Shown piece by piece: positions 19,538-29,352 of a stretch of 64,000 nucleotides of DNA (position 1 is the stretch's first letter; each line of letters starts with the position of its first letter). Under the pieces are notes generated by a model that was given only the letters and a program-made list of their open reading frames with translations, ran no database searches and was not told the DNA's origin. The stretch is from Polycladomyces subterraneus (lineage in GTDB: Bacteria; Bacillota; Bacilli; Thermoactinomycetales; JIR-001): contig NZ_JANRHH010000029.1 of assembly GCF_030433435.1 (NCBI RefSeq), positions 124,001 to 188,000 of the forward strand, written 5' to 3'. The position numbers and the translations under genes were made by a program.

Positions 19538-20149
19538 ATGGCCGAACATTACTATAGTTCACAACCGGATACCGCTCACGATGTGCGGGAGATACACGCC
19601 GAACTGCGGGGACAGTCATTTCGTTTTCTGACGGATGCTGGTGTTTTTTCCAAAAAGGGAGTTGATTTCGGCAGCCGCTTGTTGATTGAGACGGCAGCGT
19701 TGCCGGAAGCGAGCGTGTTTGCTGACGTCGGATGCGGCTACGGACCGATAGGCATCGCGGTGGTCGCGACCGTACCGAACAGTCAGGCTGTTTTGTTGGA
19801 TGTCAACGCCCGCGCTGTGACACTGGCACGAAAAAATGCGGAGATCAACGGTGTGGCGGACCGCGTTACGGCGCTCGTCAGTGACGGATTCGAGGCGGCG
19901 GGGGAACGTCGTTTTGATGTCGTGCTGATCAATCCGCCGATTCGTGCTGGCAAACAGGTGGTATACCGGCTGTTTGCGGAAGCGAGGGACCATCTGAAAC
20001 CGAGCGGAACGCTGTGGGTCGTCATCCGCAAGAAACAGGGGGCGGCTTCCGCGCGCGACGAGTTGAACCGGTTGTTCGCATCGGTGGATGTGGCGAAACA
20101 AAAAAAGGGGTATTGGATTCTCCGAGCTGAACAGGGAAGAGAGTGTTGA
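19538..20149 (+). CDS. ybxB: Class I SAM-dependent methyltransferase, RsmC/RlmG-like (YbxB)
   Basis: Small-domain methyltransferase of the RsmC family; the substrate is probably rRNA or a ribosomal component but is not shown. Motif I is FADVGCGYGPIGIAV (near residue 64) and motif IV is VLINPPIRAG (near 131), the NPP(I/F) of N2-guanine/N6-adenine methylases. 203 aa is half the size of E. coli RsmC, lacking its N-terminal domain. AGGAGGAACGTCAC precedes the ATG at 19538. The rplL-ybxB-rpoB position is conserved in Bacilli. Confidence 0.9.
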   Translation: MAEHYYSSQPDTAHDVREIHAELRGQSFRFLTDAGVFSKKGVDFGSRLLIETAALPEASVFADVGCGYGPIGIAVVATVPNSQAVLLDVNARAVTLARKNAEINGVADRVTALVSDGFEAAGERRFDVVLINPPIRAGKQVVYRLFAEARDHLKPSGTLWVVIRKKQGAASARDELNRLFASVDVAKQKKGYWILRAEQGREC

Positions 20150-20174
20150 CACAATATCCCGTCTATGATATCGT
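20146..20174 (+). promoter_or_regulatory. Candidate promoter for rpoB-rpoC
   Basis: TTGACA (20146-20151), overlapping the ybxB stop, with a 17-base spacer to TATCGT (20169-20174). The -35 is perfect, the -10 only fair. It would give a leader of about 200 bases. Confidence 0.5.
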
Positions 20175-20302
20175 TATAAAATGCTAATAAACTAGTCGGG
20201 CGTAGTATACCTTTTTTTAGGCGTACGAGGGAAATTTTCCTTCAAGCAGTTTAAGGGCGCTAGCAATTGGTTAACATAGGTAAATAGACGCTTGGTGGCT
20301 GG

Positions 20303-20337
20303 AAAAATGAGGTGTCCTCGCCCATTTTCTTTTTTTG
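20303..20337 (+). terminator. Possible attenuator in the rpoB leader
   Basis: AAAATGAGG-TGT-CCTCGCCCATTTT can form a hairpin (GAGG/CCTC plus AAAATG/CATTTT, with a 3-base bulge) followed by CTTTTTTT. It lies 48 bases before the rpoB start. Confidence 0.45.
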
Positions 20338-20384
20338 CAGTTTGATTCGCGCGTCAATCGACTGGGTACGAGGGGGGAACTTGC

Positions 20385-23300
20385 TTGGCAGGCAAACTTG
20401 TCCAATATGGTCGGCGACAGCGCAGAAGTTATGCGAGGATCAACGAGGTTCTGGAACTGCCCAACCTGATTGAGATTCAGCAACGGTCGTACCAGTGGTT
20501 CTTGGAAGAGGGACTGCGCGAAATGTTCCAGGACATCTCGCCGATCGAAGATTTCACCGGAAACTTGGTCTTGGAGTTTATTGACTACAGTCTGGGTGAG
20601 CCCAAGTATTCGGTCGAAGAGTGCAAGGAACGGGATGTTACTTATGCCGCTCCGCTTCGTGTGAAAGTGCGTCTCATCAACAAGGAGACGGGCGAAGTGA
20701 AGGAGCAGGAAGTGTTCATGGGTGATTTCCCGCTGATGACGGAAACGGGAACGTTCATCATCAACGGGGCCGAACGGGTCATCGTTAGCCAGCTGGTCCG
20801 TTCGCCGAGTGTCTACTATAGCACCAAAGTGGATAAAAACGGAAAACCTGCATACACCGCCACAGTTATTCCAAATCGTGGTGCTTGGCTCGAGTACGAA
20901 ACCGACGCCAAAGACATCCTCTATGTTCGGATCGACCGTACCCGGAAGATCCCTGTGACGGTGCTTTTGCGTGCCCTCGGTTTCAGCACCGACGCCGAGA
21001 TTTTGGATCTCTTGGGCGATGACGAATATGTGCGCAACACGTTGGACAAAGACAACACGGGTTCAACGGAAAAAGCGCTGATCGAAATCTACGAACGTTT
21101 GCGTCCGGGTGAACCGCCGACAGCGGACAACGCAAAGAGCCTCTTGTATTCGCGCTTCTTCGACCCCAAACGCTATGATTTGGCGAGTGTGGGTCGCTAT
21201 AAGATGAACAAGAAACTGCATATCAAAAATCGCCTCCTCAACCAACGGTTGGCCGAGCCGATAGTCGATCCCGAAACCGGTGAGATCATCGCGGAAGCCG
21301 GGCAGGTGATCGATCGTCGGGTGCTCAACAAAATTCTGCCGCTTTTGGAGAAAGAAGATGGTCTCGGTTGGGAGGAGCATACCGTTCGCGGTGGGGTGCC
21401 GGAGGATGGTACTGTACGACTGCAATCGGTCAAGATCTTCTCTCCTGTAGAAGACGGTAAGGTGATCAAGGTCATCTCCAACGGCAACGTCGATTCGTCG
21501 GTGAAACACATTACCCCGGCCGATATCGTCGCCTCGATCAACTACTTTATCAACCTGCTCCACAGTGTGGGCAGTACGGACGATATCGACCACTTGGGGA
21601 ACCGACGTTTGCGTTCTGTCGGCGAGCTGTTGCAAAACCAATTCCGTATCGGTTTGTCCCGGATGGAACGGGTCGTGCGCGAGCGGATGTCGATTCAGGA
21701 TGCCAATGCCATTACACCGCAGGCGTTGATCAACATCCGTCCGGTGATCGCATCGATCAAGGAATTCTTCGGCAGCAGCCAGTTGTCGCAATTCATGGAC
21801 CAGACCAACCCGTTGGCCGAACTGACGCACAAACGGCGTCTGTCCGCGCTGGGACCGGGTGGGCTGACCCGGGAACGTGCCGGTTTCGAGGTGCGGGACG
21901 TTCACCACTCGCACTACGGCCGGATGTGTCCGATTGAAACGCCGGAGGGTCCCAACATCGGGCTGATCAACTCGTTGTCTACCTATGCACGGGTGAACGA
22001 ATACGGGTTTATCGAAACGCCTTACCGCAAAGTGGACCCCGATACGCACGTGGTGACTGACGAGATCGTGTATCTGACGGCTGACGAAGAGGACAACTAC
22101 TATATCGCACAGGCCAACGAGGAATTGGATGAAGAAGGGCGCTTCGTCAACGAGCAGATCATCGTCCGTTACAAGGACGAGCATTTGATCGTTCCCCGTG
22201 AGCGGGTTGACTTCATGGACGTATCGCCCAAACAGGTGGTCTCCGTCGCGACGGCGTGCATTCCGTTCCTGGAGAACGATGACTCCAACCGGGCGCTGAT
22301 GGGATCCAACATGCAGCGTCAAGCCGTGCCGCTGTTGAAGCCGGAAGCGCCGTTCATCGGTACGGGGATGGAATACAAAGCTGCCCGTGACTCGGGTGTG
22401 ATGGTACTGGCGAAGCGTCCGGGTGTCGTTGAGCGGGTCACCGCGGACGAAATCTGGGTCCGCCACGAAGAAGAAGTAGACGGCAAGCTAGTGAAAGGCG
22501 ACCTGGACAAATACAAACTGATCAAGTTCCAGCGTTCCAACCAAGGGACCTGCATCAACCAGCGCCCGATCGTCAAGGTGGGCGATCGCGTGAAAAAAGG
22601 CGATACGCTGGCTGATGGTCCTTCCACTGAACAAGGGGAATTGGCGTTGGGACGCAACGTGTTGGTCGCCTTTATGACATGGGAAGGGTACAACTACGAA
22701 GACGCGATTTTGCTCAGCGAAAAGTTAGTGAAGGAGGACGTCTATACCTCCATTCACATTGAGGAATACGAGTGTGAAGCCCGCGATACCAAATTGGGGC
22801 CGGAGGAAATCACCCGCGACATCCCCAACGTCGGGGAAGATGCGCTCAAGAATTTGGATGAGCGTGGCATCATCCGCATCGGAGCAGAAATCAAAGCGGG
22901 GGATATCCTTGTCGGTAAAGTAACACCCAAAGGTGTGACTGAACTGACGGCCGAAGAGCGGCTGCTTCACGCCATCTTCGGGGAAAAGGCCCGCGAGGTG
23001 CGGGATACGTCCTTGCGCGTGCCGCACGGTACGGACGGAATCGTCGTTGACGTCAAGGTCTTCACTCGCGAAAACGGCGATGAGCTGCCCCCGGGAGTCA
23101 ACCAATTGGTGCGCGTCTACATTGCGCAGAAGCGGAAGATTTCCGAAGGGGACAAAATGGCGGGACGTCACGGAAACAAGGGTGTTATCGCTCGCGTTCT
23201 GCCGGAGGAAGACATGCCGTTCTTGCCGGACGGAACCCCGGTGGAAGTTGTTTTGAATCCGCTCGGTGTGCCGTCCCGGATGAACATCGGTCAGGTGCTG

Positions 23301-23939
23301 GAAGTGCACTTGGGTATGGCGGCCAAAGCGATGGGCCTGCACATGGCAACACCGGTGTTCGACGGTGCGACGGAGCAGGATGTGTTCGAAACGCTGAAAG
23401 AAGCGGGATTGCCCGAAGACGGAAAAACCGTCCTTTACGACGGGCGCACGGGTGAGCCGTTCGAAAACCGTGTCACCGTGGGCGTGATGTACATGATCAA
23501 GCTGGCCCACATGGTGGACGACAAGATTCACGCGCGTTCGACCGGTCCGTACTCGTTGGTCACGCAACAACCGCTGGGCGGGAAAGCGCAGTTCGGCGGT
23601 CAGCGGTTTGGAGAGATGGAGGTGTGGGCGCTCGAAGCTTACGGTGCCGCCTACACGTTGCAAGAGATACTGACGGTCAAATCGGACGACGTGGTTGGTC
23701 GCGTCAAAACCTACGAATCGATCGTCAAGGGAGAGAACGTACCGGAGCCCGGTGTGCCTGAATCGTTCAAGGTGTTGATCAAGGAACTGCAAAGTCTCGG
23801 CATGGATGTGAAGATCCTGTCAGGAGACGAGCAGGAAATCGAGATTCGGGAGATCGATGAGGAAGACGAGCCAGCGAACGACAGGCTGGGATTCGATCTG
23901 GACAGCGGGGAAGACGAGAAGAAGTCTTCGTCGTCGTGA
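20385..23939 (+). CDS. rpoB: DNA-directed RNA polymerase subunit beta
   Basis: Catalytic beta subunit. The rifampicin-pocket cluster ([20 protein letters not shown], then [10 protein letters not shown]; near residue 465) has the wild-type residues, predicting rifampicin sensitivity. Other landmarks are [10 protein letters not shown]-type [23 protein letters not shown], and the C-terminal [20 protein letters not shown]. The acidic, Ser-rich tail (EEDEPANDR...DEKKSSSS) is a Gram-positive extension. The start is TTG with GAGGGGGGAAC upstream. 1184 aa. Confidence 0.98.
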   Translation: MAGKLVQYGRRQRRSYARINEVLELPNLIEIQQRSYQWFLEEGLREMFQDISPIEDFTGNLVLEFIDYSLGEPKYSVEECKERDVTYAAPLRVKVRLINKETGEVKEQEVFMGDFPLMTETGTFIINGAERVIVSQLVRSPSVYYSTKVDKNGKPAYTATVIPNRGAWLEYETDAKDILYVRIDRTRKIPVTVLLRALGFSTDAEILDLLGDDEYVRNTLDKDNTGSTEKALIEIYERLRPGEPPTADNAKSLLYSRFFDPKRYDLASVGRYKMNKKLHIKNRLLNQRLAEPIVDPETGEIIAEAGQVIDRRVLNKILPLLEKEDGLGWEEHTVRGGVPEDGTVRLQSVKIFSPVEDGKVIKVISNGNVDSSVKHITPADIVASINYFINLLHSVGSTDDIDHLGNRRLRSVGELLQNQFRIGLSRMERVVRERMSIQDANAITPQALINIRPVIASIKEFFGSSQLSQFMDQTNPLAELTHKRRLSALGPGGLTRERAGFEVRDVHHSHYGRMCPIETPEGPNIGLINSLSTYARVNEYGFIETPYRKVDPDTHVVTDEIVYLTADEEDNYYIAQANEELDEEGRFVNEQIIVRYKDEHLIVPRERVDFMDVSPKQVVSVATACIPFLENDDSNRALMGSNMQRQAVPLLKPEAPFIGTGMEYKAARDSGVMVLAKRPGVVERVTADEIWVRHEEEVDGKLVKGDLDKYKLIKFQRSNQGTCINQRPIVKVGDRVKKGDTLADGPSTEQGELALGRNVLVAFMTWEGYNYEDAILLSEKLVKEDVYTSIHIEEYECEARDTKLGPEEITRDIPNVGEDALKNLDERGIIRIGAEIKAGDILVGKVTPKGVTELTAEERLLHAIFGEKAREVRDTSLRVPHGTDGIVVDVKVFTRENGDELPPGVNQLVRVYIAQKRKISEGDKMAGRHGNKGVIARVLPEEDMPFLPDGTPVEVVLNPLGVPSRMNIGQVLEVHLGMAAKAMGLHMATPVFDGATEQDVFETLKEAGLPEDGKTVLYDGRTGEPFENRVTVGVMYMIKLAHMVDDKIHARSTGPYSLVTQQPLGGKAQFGGQRFGEMEVWALEAYGAAYTLQEILTVKSDDVVGRVKTYESIVKGENVPEPGVPESFKVLIKELQSLGMDVKILSGDEQEIEIREIDEEDEPANDRLGFDLDSGEDEKKSSSS

Positions 23940-24013
23940 GCGCGCCGAATCCCGTGGGTTTGAGCGGAGAAAATCCGGCGTGATATGGGATGATCCTGAG
24001 GGAGGAATGCCCT

Positions 24014-27000
24014 GTGCTCGATGTCAACAACTTTGAATTCATGAAAATCGGCCTGGCCTCTCCGGATAAAATTCGCTCCTGGTCTCGTGGTGAGGTGAAA
24101 AAGCCGGAAACGATCAACTACCGGACGCTGAAACCCGAGAAGGAAGGGTTGTTCTGCGAGAAAATCTTCGGTCCGACCAAGGACTGGGAGTGTCATTGCG
24201 GCAAATACAAACGCGTCCGGTATAAAGGCGTCGTCTGCGATCGATGCGGTGTGGAAGTGACGCGGTCCAAAGTGCGGCGTGAGCGGATGGGTCACATTGA
24301 GCTCGCCGCACCCGTCTCCCACATTTGGTACTTTAAGGGGATCCCCAGCCGTATGGGGTTGGTGCTGGACATGTCGCCCCGCGCACTGGAGGAAGTGATC
24401 TATTTCGCCTCCTACGTGGTGGTGGATCCAGGACCGACGCCGCTGGAGAAAAAGCAATTGCTTTCCGAAAAAGAGTACCGTGCATATCGTGAGAAGTACG
24501 GCAACGCCTTCACGGCGATGATGGGGGCGGAAGCGATCAAGCGCCTCCTGCAGGAGATCGATCTGGACAAAGAGGTCGAAGCACTGAAGGAAGAAATCCA
24601 GACAGCGCAAGGACAACGCCGCAACCGGGCGATCAAGCGGTTGGAAGTGCTGGAGGCGTTCCGCAACTCCGGGAACCGGCCTGAGTGGATGATCTTGGAC
24701 GTGTTGCCGGTCATTCCGCCGGAATTGCGGCCGATGGTCCAGCTGGACGGCGGACGTTTCGCCACGTCCGACCTGAACGACCTGTACCGTCGCGTGATCA
24801 ACCGGAACAACCGGCTGAAACGGCTGTTGGACCTGGGTGCTCCGGACATCATCGTGCAAAACGAGAAGCGGATGTTGCAAGAGGCTGTGGATGCGCTGAT
24901 CGATAACGGACGCCGCGGTCGTCCGGTGACAGGCCCCGGTAACCGGCCGCTCAAATCTCTTTCGCACATGTTGAAAGGGAAACAAGGGCGGTTCCGTCAA
25001 AACCTGCTTGGTAAACGGGTGGACTACTCCGGCCGTTCCGTGATCGTGGTGGGGCCTAACCTGAAAATGTATCAGTGCGGCCTGCCGAAGGAAATGGCAC
25101 TGGAGCTGTTCAAACCGTTCGTGATGAAAGAGTTGGTGGCCAAAGGACTGGCTCACAACATCAAAAGCGCGAAACGAAAAGTGGAGCGCGTGCATCCGGA
25201 AGTGTGGGATGTTCTGGAGGAAGTGATCAAAGAACATCCCGTCCTGCTGAACCGGGCGCCGACATTGCACCGGTTGGGAATTCAGGCGTTTGAGCCGGTC
25301 TTGGTAGAAGGACGCGCCATCAAACTGCATCCGCTCGTCTGTACGGCGTACAACGCTGACTTCGATGGGGACCAGATGGCCGTCCACGTGCCGTTGTCCG
25401 CGGAAGCGCAAGCGGAGGCACGCATCCTGATGCTGGCGGCGCAGAACATCCTGAACCCCAAAGACGGAAAACCGGTCGTCACGCCGTCGCAGGACATGGT
25501 GTTGGGGTCGTATTACCTCACTCTCGAAAAAGAGGGCGAAAAGGGCGAAGGTCGCGTCTTCGCCACGCCGGGTGAAGCGATCAACGCCTATCAACAAGGG
25601 TATGTCACCCTGCACTCGCGGATTGTCATTCCGGCACGGAGCTTGAACAAAACATCCTTTACGGAAAAACAACAAAACGCCTTGTTGGTGACGACGGTCG
25701 GGAAGATTATTTTCAACGAGATTTTCCCGAAAGAATTCCCGTATATCAACGAACCGACCAAAGCGAACTTGAAAGGCACGCCGGATCGGTACTTCATCTT
25801 CGAAAAAGGCGTCAACATTCCGGAGTTCATCCGGCAACTGCCGGATCCCGGTGCCGTGAAAAAAGGGTATCTCGGCACGCTCATCGCCGAGTGCTTCCGC
25901 CGGTTCGGTACCACGCAAACCGCGATCATCCTCGACAATATCAAGGAGCTCGGCTTCAAATATTCGACCAAAGCCGGGATCACGATGGCGGTGTCTGACG
26001 TGGTGGTGCCGGAAGAGAAACAGGATATCCTGAATGAAGCGGAAGAAAAGGTACAGGCCGTGTTGAAGCAGTACCGCCGCGGTCTGATTACGGACGAAGA
26101 GCGGTATAACCGGGTGATCTCGATCTGGAGCCAAGCCAAGGATGACATCACGAATATCTTGATGAAGAAGCTTGGCAAATTTAACCCGATCTATATGATG
26201 GCCAACTCGGGTGCGCGGGGGAACGTCTCTCAGATTACTCAGCTCGCCGGGATGCGGGGTCTGATGGCCAACCCGTCGGGTCGGATCATCGAGTTGCCCA
26301 TCAAATCCAACTTCCGTGAAGGATTGACCGTGTTGGAGTACTTCATCTCCACTCACGGAGCGCGGAAAGGATTGGCGGATACGGCGCTTCGGACTGCAGA
26401 CTCGGGATACCTCACCCGCCGCTTGGTCGACGTGGCGCAAGATGTCATCGTTCGCGAAGAGGATTGCGGTACGGACAAAGGTTTGACCGTGCGCACGATT
26501 CAGGAAGGCAACGAAGTGATCGAGGAACTGTACGACCGGATCGTCGGCCGGGTGGCGTTCAAAACGATCCGCCATCCGGAAACGGGCGAAGTGATCGTCG
26601 AACCCAACCAGATGATCGACGAAGTGATCGCCAACAAGATTGTTGAGGCCGGTATCAAGGAAGTGGAAATTCGTTCGGTGCTCACCTGCCGTACCAACCA
26701 TGGCGTCTGCAAACGTTGTTACGGACGCAACCTGGCACTGGGCACGCAGGTGGAGATCGGCGAAGCGGTCGGAATCATCGCCGCGCAGTCGATCGGGGAA
26801 CCGGGTACCCAGTTGACCATGCGGACTTTCCACACCGGCGGCGTGGCTGGAGACGACATCACCCAAGGTTTGCCGCGGATTCAAGAGCTGTTTGAAGCGC
26901 GCAATCCGAAAGGGCAAGCCGTTATTACCGAGATCGACGGGGAAGTCGTGGACATCCGCGAAGTGAAGGATCGCCGCGAAATCGAGATCAAAGGCGACGT

Positions 27001-27628
27001 GGAGACCAAAGTGTATCAAGTGCCGTTTGGTTCCCGCATCTCCGTGGCTGTCGGCGATACCGTGCAAGCGGGCGATGTGCTGACGGAGGGATCCGTTGAT
27101 CCGAAAGACCTGCTCCGGATTCGTGGTGTGCGGGGCGTGCAGGAATACCTGCTGGCCGAGGTACAGAAGGTATACCGGATGCAAGGTGTGGAGATCAACG
27201 ATAAGCACGTGGAAGTGATGATAAGGCAGATGTTGCGCAAGGTGCGCATCACCGATGCCGGCGACACCGACCTATTGCCCGGTTCGTACGTGGATTTGCA
27301 CGAATACGAAGAAGCGAACAAAAAAGTGCTGTTGAACGGCGGTGAACCTGCTGTTGCACGGCCGGTTCTCCTGGGGATCACGAAAGCGTCGCTGGAAACC
27401 GAATCGTTCCTGTCGGCAGCTTCGTTCCAAGAGACGACCCGCGTGTTGACGGATGCGGCCATCAAGGGCAAAGTGGACCGTTTGCTCGGGTTGAAGGAGA
27501 ACGTGATCATCGGGAAGCTGATCCCGGCGGGTACCGGTATGGCCCGTTACCGTTCCTTGAAATTGAATGTAAAAGGTCAGGGTGCCGAAGAAGACGCGGG
27601 GACAAAGGAAGCCGTCACGGTCGACTGA
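24014..27628 (+). CDS. rpoC: DNA-directed RNA polymerase subunit beta'
   Basis: Catalytic beta' subunit. The zinc finger [20 protein letters not shown] (residues about 58-77), the catalytic magnesium loop [17 protein letters not shown] (near 445) and the trigger-loop region [25 protein letters not shown] are intact. A second zinc cluster, [13 protein letters not shown], lies near residue 890. The GTG at 24014 is chosen because the protein then begins (M)[22 protein letters not shown] as in other Firmicutes, with GGGAGG 9 bases upstream. 1204 aa. Confidence 0.98.
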   Translation: MLDVNNFEFMKIGLASPDKIRSWSRGEVKKPETINYRTLKPEKEGLFCEKIFGPTKDWECHCGKYKRVRYKGVVCDRCGVEVTRSKVRRERMGHIELAAPVSHIWYFKGIPSRMGLVLDMSPRALEEVIYFASYVVVDPGPTPLEKKQLLSEKEYRAYREKYGNAFTAMMGAEAIKRLLQEIDLDKEVEALKEEIQTAQGQRRNRAIKRLEVLEAFRNSGNRPEWMILDVLPVIPPELRPMVQLDGGRFATSDLNDLYRRVINRNNRLKRLLDLGAPDIIVQNEKRMLQEAVDALIDNGRRGRPVTGPGNRPLKSLSHMLKGKQGRFRQNLLGKRVDYSGRSVIVVGPNLKMYQCGLPKEMALELFKPFVMKELVAKGLAHNIKSAKRKVERVHPEVWDVLEEVIKEHPVLLNRAPTLHRLGIQAFEPVLVEGRAIKLHPLVCTAYNADFDGDQMAVHVPLSAEAQAEARILMLAAQNILNPKDGKPVVTPSQDMVLGSYYLTLEKEGEKGEGRVFATPGEAINAYQQGYVTLHSRIVIPARSLNKTSFTEKQQNALLVTTVGKIIFNEIFPKEFPYINEPTKANLKGTPDRYFIFEKGVNIPEFIRQLPDPGAVKKGYLGTLIAECFRRFGTTQTAIILDNIKELGFKYSTKAGITMAVSDVVVPEEKQDILNEAEEKVQAVLKQYRRGLITDEERYNRVISIWSQAKDDITNILMKKLGKFNPIYMMANSGARGNVSQITQLAGMRGLMANPSGRIIELPIKSNFREGLTVLEYFISTHGARKGLADTALRTADSGYLTRRLVDVAQDVIVREEDCGTDKGLTVRTIQEGNEVIEELYDRIVGRVAFKTIRHPETGEVIVEPNQMIDEVIANKIVEAGIKEVEIRSVLTCRTNHGVCKRCYGRNLALGTQVEIGEAVGIIAAQSIGEPGTQLTMRTFHTGGVAGDDITQGLPRIQELFEARNPKGQAVITEIDGEVVDIREVKDRREIEIKGDVETKVYQVPFGSRISVAVGDTVQAGDVLTEGSVDPKDLLRIRGVRGVQEYLLAEVQKVYRMQGVEINDKHVEVMIRQMLRKVRITDAGDTDLLPGSYVDLHEYEEANKKVLLNGGEPAVARPVLLGITKASLETESFLSAASFQETTRVLTDAAIKGKVDRLLGLKENVIIGKLIPAGTGMARYRSLKLNVKGQGAEEDAGTKEAVTVD

Positions 27629-27657
27629 GAGATGTCCGATTATGCGTTGGTAGAAAT

Positions 27658-27772
27658 CCTGCGAGCGAACCTAATCCTTGCGAAAATGGGAGCAAGAGGG
27701 CAGGTTGCCCGCAAACAGTGAGGGGGGGGCGAAAGTCCTCTCTCACCTGAGCCGATTTCATTTGCGGGCAAC
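27658..27772 (+). ncRNA. Structured RNA-like segment between rpoC and ybxF (undescribed)
   Basis: Several nested stems can be drawn by eye. CCTGC (27658-27662) pairs with GCAGG (27700-27704) and encloses CTTGC/GCAAG. A perfect 12-bp stem GTTGCCCGCAAA (27704-27715) pairs with TTTGCGGGCAAC (27761-27772) and encloses TGAGGGGGG (27719-27727) / CCTCTCTCA (27737-27745), leaving the asymmetric strand CCTGAGCCGATTTCA. No reading frame explains it. It could be the 3' UTR of rpoBC, a processing site, or a K-turn-type regulator of the next gene. Function is unknown. Confidence 0.5.
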
Positions 27773-27885
27773 GTCTCTATGCGGAGCGTACTTTTCCTTC
27801 CGTGCGCTTCAGGTTCAAAGCGGAGATAGAAGGCGGCTGTTCTGGACCTTACTCAAACGTTTTCCAGATTCGCCTTGGTGGGTTC

Positions 27886-27916
27886 GGGCGGGCACATGTG
27901 GGAAAATCGCCCGCCC
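27886..27916 (+). other. GC-rich hairpin upstream of the ybxF promoter
   Basis: GGGCGGGC / GCCCGCCC form a perfect 8-bp stem with a 15-base loop, ending 9 bases before the -35 element. No U-tract follows (CATCCCTTA), so termination of rpoBC here is possible but unproven. Confidence 0.5.
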
Positions 27917-27925
27917 CATCCCTTA

Positions 27926-27954
27926 TTGACATCCTCTGATCCAGGTGGTAATAT
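27926..27954 (+). promoter_or_regulatory. SigA promoter for ybxF-rpsL-rpsG-fusA
   Basis: TTGACA (27926-27931), a 17-base spacer and TAATAT (27949-27954): near-consensus and 43 bases before the ybxF start. Confidence 0.8.
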
Positions 27955-27996
27955 ATCTCCGTGTGCTTGGTAAATTTCACTTTGGAGGGCTTTATA

Positions 27997-28245
27997 GTGC
28001 TTTATGAAAAAGTGAAACAAGCGACCAACATGGTGATCGGTACCAAGCAGACCAAAAAAGCGATTGAGCAAGGAAAGGCACAAGAGGTGATCGTGGCGAA
28101 GGATGCCGACGCCAAGGTGACAACACCCATCATCTCGATGTGCCGCGATCGGGGTATCGCCGTTAATTATGTCGATTCCATGCGCGAACTCGGAAAAGCA
28201 TGCGGAATCGAAGTCGGCGCGGCCGCGGTTGCGATCCTGAAGTAA
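27997..28245 (+). CDS. ybxF: L7Ae-family K-turn RNA-binding protein (YbxF-like)
   Basis: 82-residue ribosomal L7Ae/L30e/S12e/Gadd45 family protein. B. subtilis YbxF binds K-turn RNA and associates with ribosomes. The family core is clear: NMVIGTKQTKKAIEQGKAQEVIVAKDAD (residues 11-38) and GKACGIEVGAAAVAIL at the end. The GTG at 27997 is used because GGAGG lies 8 bases upstream and the length then matches YbxF. It heads the str operon and lies just downstream of a folded segment that may contain its target. Confidence 0.92.
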   Translation: MLYEKVKQATNMVIGTKQTKKAIEQGKAQEVIVAKDADAKVTTPIISMCRDRGIAVNYVDSMRELGKACGIEVGAAAVAILK

Positions 28246-28247
28246 AT

Positions 28248-28339
28248 AAGGAACGACAAGATAGATGACCGCGTACCGGCAATGAAACGGAACGCGGTTC
28301 AATCATGCATGTGAAAGTCGTTCGTGTTCCTTGCTTTTT
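28248..28339 (+). promoter_or_regulatory. Structured leader with terminator-like end before rpsL
   Basis: AAGGAAC (28248-28254) pairs with GTTCCTT (28326-28332), which is followed by GC and TTTTT. CGAC (28254-28257) can pair with GTCG (28317-28320), and ACCGCGT (28268-28274) with ACGCGGT (28292-28298). The result is a branched fold ending in a U-tract, 60 bases before rpsL. It may attenuate str-operon transcription; the regulator is unknown. Confidence 0.5.
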
Positions 28340-28398
28340 AATGAGCCGCCCGGCTCTGTGGTCTTGCGAAACACCGAATCAAGAGGAGGTGGACCAGG

Positions 28399-28812
28399 AT
28401 GCCCACGATTAACCAACTGGTACGGAAAGGTCGGAAGCAGAAAAAGACCAAATCCAAATCTCCGGCGCTGCAATACGGCTACAATAGCTTCCGCAAAGAG
28501 TTGATCAAGCAAAGCTCTCCGCAAAAACGGGGTGTTTGCACCCGTGTGGGAACCATGACCCCGAAAAAGCCGAACTCGGCACTGCGGAAGTACGCCCGTG
28601 TGCGCTTGACCAACGGCATTGAAGTGACCGCCTACATTCCGGGGATCGGTCACAACCTGCAAGAACACTCCGTCGTGTTGGTGCGCGGCGGACGGGTGAA
28701 AGACCTGCCGGGTGTGCGCTACCACATCGTGCGCGGCGCGTTGGATACGGCTGGCGTGCAGAACCGGATGCAGGGCCGCTCCAAGTATGGAGCCAAACGG
28801 CCGAAGAAGTAA
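28399..28812 (+). CDS. rpsL: 30S ribosomal protein S12
   Basis: Decoding-centre protein. The [16 protein letters not shown] and [17 protein letters not shown] signatures are present. The lysine in [11 protein letters not shown] and that in GRVKDLPG, whose mutation gives streptomycin resistance, are wild type. 137 aa. AGAGGAGGTGG precedes the ATG. Next in order are rpsG and fusA (str operon). Confidence 0.97.
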   Translation: MPTINQLVRKGRKQKKTKSKSPALQYGYNSFRKELIKQSSPQKRGVCTRVGTMTPKKPNSALRKYARVRLTNGIEVTAYIPGIGHNLQEHSVVLVRGGRVKDLPGVRYHIVRGALDTAGVQNRMQGRSKYGAKRPKK

Positions 28813-28847
28813 CGGTTGCAGATACATGATGCAAAGGAGGGATCAGC

Positions 28848-29318
28848 ATGCCTCGTAAGGGACCAGTGCCTCGCCGTGATGCCCTCCCGGATCCGATTTA
28901 CAACAGCAAACTGGTGACGCGCTTGATCAACCGGCTGATGTACGACGGGAAAAAGGGGAAGGCACAAAAAATCCTGTACGAAGCGTTTGACATCATTCGC
29001 GAGCGTACGGGCAAAGATCCGATGGAAGTGTTTGAACAAGCCCTGAAAAACGTGATGCCGGTCTTGGAAGTGAAAGCCCGCCGGGTTGGGGGCGCCAACT
29101 ACCAAGTGCCGGTGGAAGTGAAACCGGAACGGCGCACGAGTTTGGGGCTGCGTTGGTTGGTCAGCTACGCACGCTTGCGTGGTGAAAAAACGATGCAGGA
29201 GCGTCTGGCCAACGAAATCATGGACGCGGCGAACAACACCGGCGCGGCTGTGAAGAAGAAAGAAGACACGCACCGGATGGCGGAAGCCAACCGTGCATTT
29301 GCTCACTACCGCTGGTAA
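28848..29318 (+). CDS. rpsG: 30S ribosomal protein S7
   Basis: Primary 16S-binding protein that nucleates the 30S head; commonly the autoregulator of the str operon. The conserved [20 protein letters not shown] terminus, [16 protein letters not shown] and the basic C terminus are present; 156 aa. AAAGGAGG precedes the ATG. Confidence 0.97.
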   Translation: MPRKGPVPRRDALPDPIYNSKLVTRLINRLMYDGKKGKAQKILYEAFDIIRERTGKDPMEVFEQALKNVMPVLEVKARRVGGANYQVPVEVKPERRTSLGLRWLVSYARLRGEKTMQERLANEIMDAANNTGAAVKKKEDTHRMAEANRAFAHYRW

Positions 29319-29352
29319 GCGGACTGCTTGAACACGAAAGGAGACATTTCCG

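Noticed and set aside
23711-27208. 1165-codon minus-strand open frame opposite rpoC
   Set aside because: Shadow of rpoC: composition is dominated by His, Arg, Phe and Gln from reversed codons, with no motif and no start site.
27704-27772. Group II intron domain or riboswitch
   Set aside because: The GCGAAAGTCC piece recalls group II intron sequence, but no domain V consensus, no reverse transcriptase and no known riboswitch core is present.
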